64,000 bases of DNA, taken from Salinibacterium sp. ZJ450 (GTDB lineage: Bacteria > Actinomycetota > Actinomycetes > Actinomycetales > Microbacteriaceae). The stretch covers positions 2,914,001 to 2,978,000 of the forward strand of contig NZ_CP061771.1 in the NCBI RefSeq assembly GCF_011751885.2, in the 5' to 3' direction. A program made the translations under genes and the position numbers. Under the pieces are notes generated by a model. It had not been told where the DNA came from. It did not search any database and saw nothing but the letters and a program-made list of their open reading frames with translations. Positions 17,051 through 24,632 of the stretch are shown piece by piece. The number at the start of each line of letters is the position of its first letter. Within the stretch, counting starts at the first letter, position 1.

Positions 17051-17740
17051 CTATCCCTTGTCTCCCTTGATTCCCACGTCGATGGTCTGCACCGCGAGCG
17101 CGAGCGTGCCGTCGTCGAGGCTGCCCCAGGCGTACACGATGCTGTTCACGCCCTCGGAAACCGTGACGTCGGCCGGTCCGATCACCGGCTGGGTGGTGCC
17201 GGCTGCCGCGACGGCCGCCGAGATGGTGCCGGCGGGCACGGTCAGTTTCGCCTGGTCGGGGTTGGCCAGGTCACTGATGACGGCGTCCCCTCCGGCCAGC
17301 ACGTCAACGGCGGGGGCGGCCGCCACATGACGGACCGTGAGCCGGCCATTGTCGGCCTTGACCGGGTTGGTGTTGTTCCGGAACAGGGTCGCGGTCGGGT
17401 CACCGGATTCCGTGAGGTGGGCGACCGCCGTGTAGTTCTTGCCTCCCTTCAGCTTCAGGTCGAAGGCGGGGATGATCGGGGAGCTGTCGTCCGCGGCATC
17501 CGCAGCGGTAATGGCGACGGTGTAGCTGCCGCGCTCCAGGTCGAGGGGTCCGGCGAGGGTGCCGGGCTCGAAGTTGTCGAGCGTGAGCGCACCGTCGACG
17601 TAGACGTCGACGGTGACGCCGGGGATTCCGTGCAGCACGGACAGCTGCGCGTCATCCTTGTGGGACGCGAATGCGGGCGACGTGCCTGCGAGTGCTACCA
17701 GTGCGCCGGCTGCGATGCCGAACGCGAGGGTCTTGCGCAT
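17051..17740 (-). CDS. secreted DUF4397-domain protein
   Basis: The 229-residue protein starts at the ATG at 17740 after a GGAGGTAATC ribosome-binding site; the open frame further upstream is antisense and unsupported. Residues 1-26 are a Sec signal peptide (MRKTLAFGIAAGALVALAGT..AFAS). The mature protein begins with the DUF4397 block AQLSVLHGIPGVTVDVYVDG and has a second related segment (GRLTVRHVAAAPAVDVLAGGD), so it has two beta-rich repeats. The function is unknown; it is extracellular. It lies directly upstream of the SigK/RskA pair on the same strand, like known SigK-target secreted proteins. Confidence 0.9.
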   Translation of the reverse strand: MRKTLAFGIAAGALVALAGTSPAFASHKDDAQLSVLHGIPGVTVDVYVDGALTLDNFEPGTLAGPLDLERGSYTVAITAADAADDSSPIIPAFDLKLKGGKNYTAVAHLTESGDPTATLFRNNTNPVKADNGRLTVRHVAAAPAVDVLAGGDAVISDLANPDQAKLTVPAGTISAAVAAAGTTQPVIGPADVTVSEGVNSIVYAWGSLDDGTLALAVQTIDVGIKGDKG

Positions 17741-17867
17741 GATTACCTCCTGAGAGTGCCCGGGATCGGGCGGAATTTGCTTACACAACCTCTTCCCGCC
17801 TGACCTGCGATTCGGATGCACCGACCGGCAAAAATTTCGGAGATCGCCGGTACGGAATACTGGACCG

Positions 17868-19202
17868 GTGACTGCCGCGCCCTCCGGATCGCCCGATACG
17901 GATTCGATCCCCCTTCCGCTCGAGTCACAGCAGACCTCATTCCGCGCCCGCCTGTCGGTCGCGACATCCGACCCGGTGCTGCGGGCGCTGCTGGCGTCGA
18001 CGTTCATCTCCAAGCTCGGCCGGGGCGTGTTCCTCGCCGTCACCGTGCTGTTCTTCACCCTGATCCTGGGGCTGTCCGCGGTGCAGATCGCGCTGGTGCT
18101 CACCATCTCCGGCGGCGTCGGGGTCGCGACATCCGCTCTCGGCGGTCATCTCGCCGACCGGATGAGCGCCCGCCGACTGACCCTCGCCTTCGGCATCGTG
18201 GAGGGGCTCGCCCTCGGCGCGTACGCGTTCACCTCCGACTTCGTCTCGGTGCTGCTGGTGGCGTGCCTGGTCACCGCGGCCAGCCAGGCCGGCTCCGCCA
18301 CCCGCTCGGCGGTCATCGCCCGCGGCCTGGTCGGTAGGGCCAGGGTCGGCGGCCGGGCCGCGATGCACACCGCCACGAACATCTCCATCGCGGTCGGCTC
18401 GGCTATCGCCGCGGTGCCGCTGCTGATCGGCACGGATGCCGCGTTCCGGATCACCCTCGCGCTCGCCGGGCTGACCGCGGCGCTCGGGTCGCTGCCGTTG
18501 CTGCGGCTGCCGGAGCGGGTGGACGCGCCGAAAATCGAGCCATCCAGTGAGCGAGCGGATGCCGCATCCACCGGCGTCTCGCCATACCGAGACCGCCGCT
18601 ACCTGGCGCTCACCGCGCTGTCGGCGCTGTTCGGCCTGCAGTTCGGCCTGGCCGACATCGGCCTGCCGCTCTGGATCGTCGGCAGCACCGACGCGCCGGC
18701 CGCGCTGGTGGCCGCGCTGCTGATACTGAACACGGTGATCGTGATCGCGTTCCAGATTCCGCTCAGTCGTGGCACGCACGACGTGCGCAAGGCCGGCCGC
18801 GCGATGGCCATCGCCGGCGCGCTGATGGTCGCCGCCTGCGGCGCCTACGCGCTCTCCGGCGCGGGACCGGTCGCGTTCGCCATCGCGCTGCTGGTGGTCG
18901 CGATGATCGGGCACTCCTTCGCCGAGGTGCTGTCGACCGCGGGCAGCTGGGGGCTCAGCTTTGAGCTGGCGGATGTCCGCCGGGCCGGCGCGTACCAGGG
19001 CGTGTTCACGATGGCGTTCTCGGTCAGCTCGCTGATCGCGCCATTCGCGCTCATCGTCGCGGTCAGCAACGGGCCGTGGGGCTGGGCCGTGCTGGCCGCG
19101 GTGTTCGCGGCATCCGCGTTCGGCGTCTGGCTGATCGCCCGCCGCGCCGCCGCCCACCCGCGGCACGGCGACCCGTCGGCTGCCAATACGCTTGAGCCGT
19201 GA
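17868..19202 (+). CDS. MFS transporter
   Basis: The 444-residue protein has about twelve hydrophobic segments. Motif A is visible as GGHLADRMSARRLTL after helix 2. A cytoplasmic loop (about residues 205-235, PERVDAPKIEPSSERADAAST) splits the two six-helix halves. It resembles drug or metabolite exporters, but the substrate cannot be named. GTG at 17868 is the start; AATACT sits exactly six bases before it, suggesting leaderless transcription. Its stop overlaps the GTG of purU, so it may help purU's pathway or simply share its promoter. Confidence 0.88.
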   Translation: MTAAPSGSPDTDSIPLPLESQQTSFRARLSVATSDPVLRALLASTFISKLGRGVFLAVTVLFFTLILGLSAVQIALVLTISGGVGVATSALGGHLADRMSARRLTLAFGIVEGLALGAYAFTSDFVSVLLVACLVTAASQAGSATRSAVIARGLVGRARVGGRAAMHTATNISIAVGSAIAAVPLLIGTDAAFRITLALAGLTAALGSLPLLRLPERVDAPKIEPSSERADAASTGVSPYRDRRYLALTALSALFGLQFGLADIGLPLWIVGSTDAPAALVAALLILNTVIVIAFQIPLSRGTHDVRKAGRAMAIAGALMVAACGAYALSGAGPVAFAIALLVVAMIGHSFAEVLSTAGSWGLSFELADVRRAGAYQGVFTMAFSVSSLIAPFALIVAVSNGPWGWAVLAAVFAASAFGVWLIARRAAAHPRHGDPSAANTLEP

Positions 19203-20059
19203 CCGACGCTTCCCACTCCCACTGGATCCTCACTCTCGTCTGCGATGACCGGCCCGGAATCGTGCATGCCATCAGTGGCGCCGTCGTTGAGGCCCGCGGC
19301 AACATCACCGAGTCGCAGCAGTTCTCGAGCGACGACACCGGCCGCTTCTTCATGCGACTGCAGGTCGAGTCGGCGGCGAGCCGTGGCGAGTTCGAGGCGG
19401 CGCTCGTGCCGGTGACCGAACGCTACGACATGACCTGGAAGCTCGACGTGGTGGGCCGCCCGCTGCGCACCCTGGTTTTGGTGTCGACCGCCGGGCACTG
19501 CCTGAACGACCTGCTGTTCCGGCAGCGCGCCGGGCAGCTGGCCGTCGACATCCCGCTGGTGATGAGCAACCACCCCGATCTGCAGGAGCTGGCCTCCTTC
19601 TACGGGGTGCCGTTCGAGTCGGCGCCGGTGAAGGGTACGGAGCAGAAGGCCGCCTTCGAGCAGAGGGTGCTCGAAGTGGTGACCGAGAACGACATCGAAC
19701 TGGTGGTGCTGGCCCGGTACATGCAGATCCTCTCCCCCGAACTGTGCGCGGCCCTCGAGGGCAAGGCGATCAACATCCACCACTCCTTCCTGCCAGGGTT
19801 CAAGGGGGCGAGCCCGTACCGGCAGGCGCACGCCCGTGGGGTGAAGCTCATCGGGGCCACCGCGCACTTCGTGACCAGCGACCTCGACGAGGGGCCGATC
19901 ATCGAGCAGAACGTGGTGCGGGTCGACCACTCGCGCACCCCGTCGCAGCTGATGGCGATCGGCCAGGACGAGGAGTCGCGCACCCTCACCCAGGCGGTCA
20001 AGTGGTTCGCCGAAGACCGGGTGCTGCTGGATGGCGCCCGCACCATCATTTTCAAGTAG
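19199..20059 (+). CDS. purU: formyltetrahydrofolate deformylase
   Basis: The 286-residue enzyme hydrolyses 10-formyl-THF to formate and THF. It has an N-terminal ACT domain (WILTLVCDDRPGIVHAISGAVVEARGNI) and a C-terminal formyltransferase-type domain with VVLARYMQILS, INIHHSFLPGFKGASPYRQAHARGVKLIGATAHF and TSDLDEGPIIEQ, which hold the catalytic Asn, His and Asp. It starts at a GTG inside the stop of the MFS gene (GTGA). It balances the formyl-folate used by purH and purN, both also in this window. Confidence 0.95.
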   Translation: MTDASHSHWILTLVCDDRPGIVHAISGAVVEARGNITESQQFSSDDTGRFFMRLQVESAASRGEFEAALVPVTERYDMTWKLDVVGRPLRTLVLVSTAGHCLNDLLFRQRAGQLAVDIPLVMSNHPDLQELASFYGVPFESAPVKGTEQKAAFEQRVLEVVTENDIELVVLARYMQILSPELCAALEGKAINIHHSFLPGFKGASPYRQAHARGVKLIGATAHFVTSDLDEGPIIEQNVVRVDHSRTPSQLMAIGQDEESRTLTQAVKWFAEDRVLLDGARTIIFK

Positions 20060-20114
20060 CGGCGCGGCGGCCGGGCGCTCCAGTGGCGCGCGGGAGCGGG
20101 CTTAAGCTGACGCC

Positions 20115-21254
20115 ATGAGCACCCTGATCAGCGGAGCCCGCAAACTCGATGCCGAGGGCGAGGCCGAGGACTTCTGGCTTCTCTTCGACGGTGACACGAT
20201 CGCCGCCACCGGTCAGGGCACCCCACCACCCGCGACCGAACGCATCGACGCCGCCGGGCTGTGGCTGGTACCGGGGTTCATCGACCTGCATGGGCACGGC
20301 GGCGGAGGGCATGGCTTCGACAACGGCCCGGACGAGATCCGCGCCGCCCTGGCCGCCCACCGCATCCGCGGCACCACCCGCTCGCTGATCAGCCTGGTCG
20401 CCAACCCGCTGCCCGCGGTGGAGACCAGCCTCCGCACCATCACCGAGATCGCCGCCGCCGACCCCCTGGTGCTCGGCGCGCATCTGGAGGGTCCGTTCCT
20501 CACCCCGTCGCGGCGCGGCGCGCACAACCCGCACTTCCTGCTGAGCCCCAGCGTGGAGGTGACCCGGGAGTTGATCGCCGCCGGCGACGGCAGCATCCGG
20601 CAAACCACCGTCGCCCCGGAACTTCCCGGCGCACTCGACGTGATCGACCTGTTCGTCGAGGCGGGCATCACGGTCGCGATCGGGCACACCGAAGCCACCG
20701 CGGCCGAGGCCCGCGCGGCGTTCGATCATGGCGCCCGCATGCTCACCCACGCCTTCAACGCCATGCCCGGCATCCACCACCGGTCGCCGGGGCCGGTGGT
20801 CGCCGCGTTCGAGGACGACCGGGTGATCATCGAGCTGATCCTCGATGGACTGCATGTGCATCCGGATGTCGCGTCCCTGGCGTTCCTGTCGGCGGCGGGC
20901 CGGGTGGCCCTGGTCACCGACGCGATGGCCGCCGCCGGCGCTGAAGACGGGCACTACCGGCTGGGATCGCTCAACGTGACGGTTCGCGACGGCCTCGCCG
21001 TGCTCTCCGGCACCGACACCATGGCGGGCTCGACCCTCACCCAGGACGCCGCGCTGCGCACCGCCGTCAACCGGGTGGGCGTCGACCCCCGCGCCGCGGT
21101 CGAGGCGCTCACCCGCACACCAGCCCGCGCGATCGGGGTCGACGACCGGTTCGGCATCCTCGCCCCCGGCTACGCCGCCGACGCGGTGCTGCTGGATGCG
21201 AGCTGGCAGGTGCAGCAGGTCTGGGCGAACGGCGTACTGCTCTCCCCCGCATAG
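20115..21254 (+). CDS. nagA: N-acetylglucosamine-6-phosphate deacetylase
   Basis: The 379-residue amidohydrolase converts GlcNAc-6-P to GlcN-6-P. The metal and substrate motifs are all seen: GFIDLHGHGGGGHGFD, LGAHLEGPFLTPSRRGAH, IGHTEATAAEARAAFDHGA, HAFNAMPGIHHRSPG, ALVTDAMAAAG and the C-terminal LSGTDTMAGSTLT. TAAGCT lies exactly six bases before the ATG, so the transcript is probably leaderless. No nagB or PTS gene is adjacent. It serves recycling of cell-wall amino sugars or chitin use. Confidence 0.95.
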   Translation: MSTLISGARKLDAEGEAEDFWLLFDGDTIAATGQGTPPPATERIDAAGLWLVPGFIDLHGHGGGGHGFDNGPDEIRAALAAHRIRGTTRSLISLVANPLPAVETSLRTITEIAAADPLVLGAHLEGPFLTPSRRGAHNPHFLLSPSVEVTRELIAAGDGSIRQTTVAPELPGALDVIDLFVEAGITVAIGHTEATAAEARAAFDHGARMLTHAFNAMPGIHHRSPGPVVAAFEDDRVIIELILDGLHVHPDVASLAFLSAAGRVALVTDAMAAAGAEDGHYRLGSLNVTVRDGLAVLSGTDTMAGSTLTQDAALRTAVNRVGVDPRAAVEALTRTPARAIGVDDRFGILAPGYAADAVLLDASWQVQQVWANGVLLSPA

Positions 21255-21314
21255 GGTTCTCCAAGGAAGCGCTGTGAAGCTTTACTCACGGAACCCCGTC
21301 GGAAGGAACCCTGC

Positions 21315-21725
21315 ATGCGACCCTCGCGTACCCTGATCACCGCTCTCGCCGGAGTCGGCCTCGTCGGCGCCCTCACGGGATGCGCAGCAGACGGCAGCGC
21401 GATGGCCGAAGATCCGGCCCCCCAGAACGACTACGCCGACGGCGAGTATTCGGCCACCGGCTCGTACGTGTCACCGAACGGCACCGAGACGATCGATGTG
21501 TCGGTGACCCTCGAGGGCGGCGTCGTTGCCGACGTGGCGGTGACCTCGCACCCGACGAACCCGAACACCGAGCAGTTCCAGGGCCGGTTCGTGCAGGGCA
21601 TCGCCGATCACGTGGTCGGCAAGAACCTCGATGAGCTGTCGGTGACCAAGGTGTCCGGTTCGAGCCTCACCAGTGGCGGCTTCAACGACGCCATCGAGCA
21701 GATCAAGGCCGATGCCCGCGGGTAG
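21315..21725 (+). CDS. FMN-binding domain lipoprotein
   Basis: The 136-residue protein has a lipoprotein signal (VGALTGC|A, Cys at about residue 23) and then one FMN-binding domain (YADGEYSATGSYVSPNG.. ETIDVSVTLEGGVVADVAVTSH.. NPNTEQFQGRF). The flavinylation site expected by ApbE appears as VSGSSLTSGG near the C-terminus, with Ser in the position of the usual Thr of SGAT. It would carry covalent FMN on the outer membrane face. Its 3' end overlaps apbE by 14 bases, and the membrane reductase follows, so the three make one electron-transfer unit. Confidence 0.9.
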   Translation: MRPSRTLITALAGVGLVGALTGCAADGSAMAEDPAPQNDYADGEYSATGSYVSPNGTETIDVSVTLEGGVVADVAVTSHPTNPNTEQFQGRFVQGIADHVVGKNLDELSVTKVSGSSLTSGGFNDAIEQIKADARG

Positions 21726-22572
21726 CCTCAGCTTCGAGGCCATCGGCACCCGGTGGCAGATCGACACCCCCGATCCGCTGCCGCCGGCCGTCATCACCGC
21801 GCTGCACGATCGCATCGACCGCTTCGACCGCGACTGGTCCCGGTTCCGCACCGACTCCCTGGTGGCCCGGATGGCCCAGACGCCCGGGCGCTGGCAGTTG
21901 CCGGATGACGCCACGCCGCTGCTCGAGCTCTACCGCGATCTGTACGAGGCGACGGATGGCGCGGTGTCGCCGCTGATCGGTCGTTCCCTGGAGACCCTCG
22001 GCTACGACCGCGACTACAGCCTCCGCCCGTCGGGGCCGCCGGTGCCCGCCCCGCGCTGGGAAGACGCCATCGCCTGGGACGGCACGCACCTCACTACGGT
22101 GCGCCCGGTCAGCGTGGACATCGGCGCCGCCGGGAAGGGCTACCTGGTCGACATCGTCGGGCGGCTGCTCACGGCGGCCGGGATACCCGAACATCTGGTC
22201 GACGCGGGCGGCGACATCCGGCACACCGGTTCAGACTCGATTCGCGTCGCGCTCGAGCATCCGCTGGATCCGAGCAAGGCGATCGGCGTGGTGACGCTCA
22301 GCGGCCGGGCGATCTGCGCGTCGGCCAGCAACCGGCGTGCCTGGGGCGATGGGCTGCACCACGTGCTGGATGCCACCACCGGGTTGCCGACCCGGCGGGT
22401 GATCGCCACCTGGGCCATTGCCGACAGCGCGTTGGTCGCCGACGGCGTGGCCACGGCGTTATTCTTCCGAGACGCCGACCGGTTGCGCTCGTTCGAGTTC
22501 GAGCACGTTCGGATGTTCTCTGACGGGCATGTGGAGTGGTCGCAGAACCTGACAGGAGAGGTGTTCGCGTGA
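21712..22572 (+). CDS. apbE: FAD:protein FMN transferase
   Basis: The 286-residue enzyme transfers FMN from FAD to Ser/Thr of target proteins. Family marks are FEAIGTRWQIDTP at the start, the VSVDIGAAGKGYLVDIVG block, HLVDAGGDIRHTGSDS and the metal/FAD loop DATTGLPTRRVIATWAI. No signal peptide is evident, so it may act in the cytoplasm or be exported by another route; many homologues are exported. The ATG at 21712 lies inside the FMN-lipoprotein gene, and the stop overlaps the GTG of the next gene. The neighbouring lipoprotein is the obvious substrate. Confidence 0.93.
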   Translation: MPAGSLSFEAIGTRWQIDTPDPLPPAVITALHDRIDRFDRDWSRFRTDSLVARMAQTPGRWQLPDDATPLLELYRDLYEATDGAVSPLIGRSLETLGYDRDYSLRPSGPPVPAPRWEDAIAWDGTHLTTVRPVSVDIGAAGKGYLVDIVGRLLTAAGIPEHLVDAGGDIRHTGSDSIRVALEHPLDPSKAIGVVTLSGRAICASASNRRAWGDGLHHVLDATTGLPTRRVIATWAIADSALVADGVATALFFRDADRLRSFEFEHVRMFSDGHVEWSQNLTGEVFA

Positions 22573-24071
22573 ACGGTACCGGGCTGGTGGCGTGGCTTGA
22601 CCGGCAGCTGGGCCGGGTGAGCATGTACGTGCTGATTACCGCGGCGCTCACGGTGCTGGTGCTCGCGGCGATGCTGCTGGCGCTGACCGGCCAGCTCGGC
22701 TTCGAGCCCGTCTCGCTGCTCACCAGTGTCGTCGTGTCGCTCGCCGCGACGGTGGCATCCGGCTGGCTGTTCGCCCGGCTGTTCCGCGCCCGCGCGCACC
22801 TGCTGTCCTCGGCGATCACCGCCCTGCTGTTGTTCTTCCTGTTCTTCCCGTCCACCTCGCCCGACCAGCTGGGCTCCCTCGCCCTCGCCGGCGTGATCGC
22901 CAGCGCCTCGAAGTTCGTGCTGGCCTGGCGTGGACGGCACATCGTGAATCCGGCTGCGATCGGCGCCCTGGTGGTAACGCTGACCGAGCTGAACGCGAGC
23001 GTCTGGTGGGTGGCGACGCCGTGGCTGCTGCCGGTGACGGCGATCGGCGCGTTCCTCATTCTGTGGCGTACTCGCAAGGTCACGGTCGGCGTCGTCTTCG
23101 TGGTGGTGGCCGTGGCGGTCATCGTCATCCGGTTGGTGGCCTTCGGTCTCGACCCTGTCAGCGCGATCGGCAGCGCGTTCACCTCGTTCCCGGTGGTGTT
23201 CCTCGCCGGGTTCATGCTGAGCGAGCCGCTCACCCTGCCGCCGCGCCGCTGGCAGCAACTGCTGGTGGCGGTGGTCACCGCCCTGCTGTTCAGCATTCCG
23301 TTCCAGATCGGGTCGATGTATTCCACCCCGGAGCTCGCCCTCGTGATCGGCAACCTGATCGCCTTCGGGTTCGGGCAGCGCCGCGGGCTGCCGCTGGAAT
23401 ACCTCGGCCGCCAGCAGCTCACCCCCACCGCGTGGGAGTTCTCGTTCGCACCCGGTCGGCCCGCGCGGTTCCTGCCCGGGCAGTACGTCGAGCTCACCCT
23501 GCCGCACCGTGCCGATCTGCGCGGCTCCCGGCGCCCGTTCAGCATCACCTCGGCGACGCCGGATCGGCTGACCATTGGGGTTCGCTTCTCGCAGCCGTCG
23601 AGCAGCTTCAAGCTGGCGCTGCTCGATCTGGTGCCGGGCCAGACGGTGCGGGCCACCTCGATCGGCGGCGACTTCGTACTGCCGCACGACCCGTCGACGA
23701 AGCTGCTGCTACTGGCCGGCGGCATCGGCATCACCCCGTTCGTCGGCCAGCTGGCCGGCAGCAGCGGGCGCGACGCGGTGCTGGTCTACTCGGTGTCCTC
23801 GCCCGATGAGTTGGCTTTCGCGCCAAGGCTGGCGGCATCCGGTGCCCGCGTGCTGGTGGTCGCGCCCGAGACGTTCCCGGCGCTGCCGGACGGCTGGGAA
23901 TACCTCGATTCCGGTCATCTCACCGCCGAGCGCTTGCTGGCGGCGGTTCCGGATGCCGCGGAGCGGACCGCCTACGTCTCCGGGTCTCCGAACTTCGTCA
24001 ACGGCGTGCGTGCCACACTCCGGGCGGCCCGGGTGCAGCGCATCCGCACCGACCTGTTTTCCGGGTACTGA
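22569..24071 (+). CDS. membrane oxidoreductase: NqrB/RnfD-like membrane domain fused to FNR-type FAD/NAD domain
   Basis: The 500-residue protein begins with about 270 residues of membrane helices (around nine to ten) that resemble NqrB/RnfD (GRHIVNPAAIGALVVTL, FMLSEPLTLPPRRW). It continues into a soluble ferredoxin-reductase module: FAD-binding RRPFSITSATPDR, the pyridine-nucleotide site LLLLAGGIGITPFVGQLA and a C-terminal YVSGSPNFVNGV. It would take electrons from NAD(P)H in the cytoplasm and pass them across the membrane to the FMN lipoprotein encoded two genes upstream. The GTG at 22569 overlaps the apbE stop. Iron-sulfur cysteines are not seen. Confidence 0.88.
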   Translation: MNGTGLVAWLDRQLGRVSMYVLITAALTVLVLAAMLLALTGQLGFEPVSLLTSVVVSLAATVASGWLFARLFRARAHLLSSAITALLLFFLFFPSTSPDQLGSLALAGVIASASKFVLAWRGRHIVNPAAIGALVVTLTELNASVWWVATPWLLPVTAIGAFLILWRTRKVTVGVVFVVVAVAVIVIRLVAFGLDPVSAIGSAFTSFPVVFLAGFMLSEPLTLPPRRWQQLLVAVVTALLFSIPFQIGSMYSTPELALVIGNLIAFGFGQRRGLPLEYLGRQQLTPTAWEFSFAPGRPARFLPGQYVELTLPHRADLRGSRRPFSITSATPDRLTIGVRFSQPSSSFKLALLDLVPGQTVRATSIGGDFVLPHDPSTKLLLLAGGIGITPFVGQLAGSSGRDAVLVYSVSSPDELAFAPRLAASGARVLVVAPETFPALPDGWEYLDSGHLTAERLLAAVPDAAERTAYVSGSPNFVNGVRATLRAARVQRIRTDLFSGY

Positions 24072-24108
24072 GCGGCCCAAATTTCAGCAAATTCTGAGCT
24101 TCTGCGAC

Positions 24109-24135
24109 TTAGCAGTCACCTGACCCGAGTGCTAA
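24109..24135 (+). promoter_or_regulatory. CIRCE element (HrcA operator) upstream of hsp20
   Basis: TTAGCAGTC, nine spacer bases, then GAGTGCTAA. The CIRCE consensus is TTAGCACTC-N9-GAGTGCTAA, so only one base differs. It lies 60 bases before the hsp20 ATG and overlaps the likely promoter. Confidence 0.88.
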
Positions 24136-24138
24136 TAT
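24109..24138 (+). promoter_or_regulatory. predicted sigma-A promoter of hsp20
   Basis: A -35-like TTAGCA (24109-24114) and a -10-like TAATAT (24133-24138) are 18 bases apart. Both fall on the arms of the CIRCE element, so HrcA binding would block RNA polymerase. Transcription would begin just before the HAIR repeat. Confidence 0.6.
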
Positions 24139-24146
24139 TCGAATTA

Positions 24147-24167
24147 GTTGAGTCGAAGGGACTCAAC
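24147..24167 (+). promoter_or_regulatory. HAIR inverted repeat (HspR operator) upstream of hsp20
   Basis: GTTGAGT, seven bases, ACTCAAC: a perfect inverted repeat matching the HAIR core (CTTGAGT-N7-ACTCAAG) except at the outermost bases. It lies just downstream of the predicted transcription start, where bound HspR would block elongation or initiation. Confidence 0.88.
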
Positions 24168-24194
24168 TCTGGCGTACAGAAGGAGTTGTGAACA

Positions 24195-24632
24195 ATGGCC
24201 ATGTACTTTGACCCATTCCGCGACCTGGACCGCGTCACCAGCACGCTGCTCGACCGCAGTCCGCGTGTGATGCCGATGGACCTCTACCGCGAAGGCGACC
24301 ACTACGTGCTCACCGCTGATCTGCCGGGCATCGACCCGGGCTCGGTTGATGTGGACGTCGATGGCCAGCTGCTGACGATCCGCGCCGAGCGCACCGTCCG
24401 CGGCCAGGAGGGCGTCAAGTGGATCACCCGCGAGCGCATGGGCGGATCGTTCCTGCGCCAGCTCACCCTGGGTGACGGCATCGACCGAGATAAGATCAGC
24501 GCGCACTACGACAACGGCGTGCTGAGCGTGATGATTCCGGTCAGCGAGAAGGCCAAGCCGCGCAAGATCGAGGTAACGGCACCGAACATGTCCGAACAGC
24601 AGAAGGAGATCACGGTCGAGGCTTCCGAGTAG
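24195..24632 (+). CDS. hsp20: small heat-shock protein, Hsp20/alpha-crystallin family
   Basis: The 145-residue chaperone holds unfolded proteins in a refoldable state. The alpha-crystallin domain spans about residues 28-130 (PMDLYREGDHYVLTADLPGIDPGSVDVDVDGQLLTIRAER .. HYDNGVLSVMIPVSEKAKPRKI), with the conserved GVL motif. A short N-terminal arm (MYFDPFRDLDR) and an acidic tail (ITVEASE) flank it. AAGGAG precedes the ATG. Both CIRCE and HAIR sites lie in the promoter. The gene ends with a strong terminator and overlaps the 3' end of the convergent ATPase gene by 23 bases. Confidence 0.96.
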   Translation: MAMYFDPFRDLDRVTSTLLDRSPRVMPMDLYREGDHYVLTADLPGIDPGSVDVDVDGQLLTIRAERTVRGQEGVKWITRERMGGSFLRQLTLGDGIDRDKISAHYDNGVLSVMIPVSEKAKPRKIEVTAPNMSEQQKEITVEASE

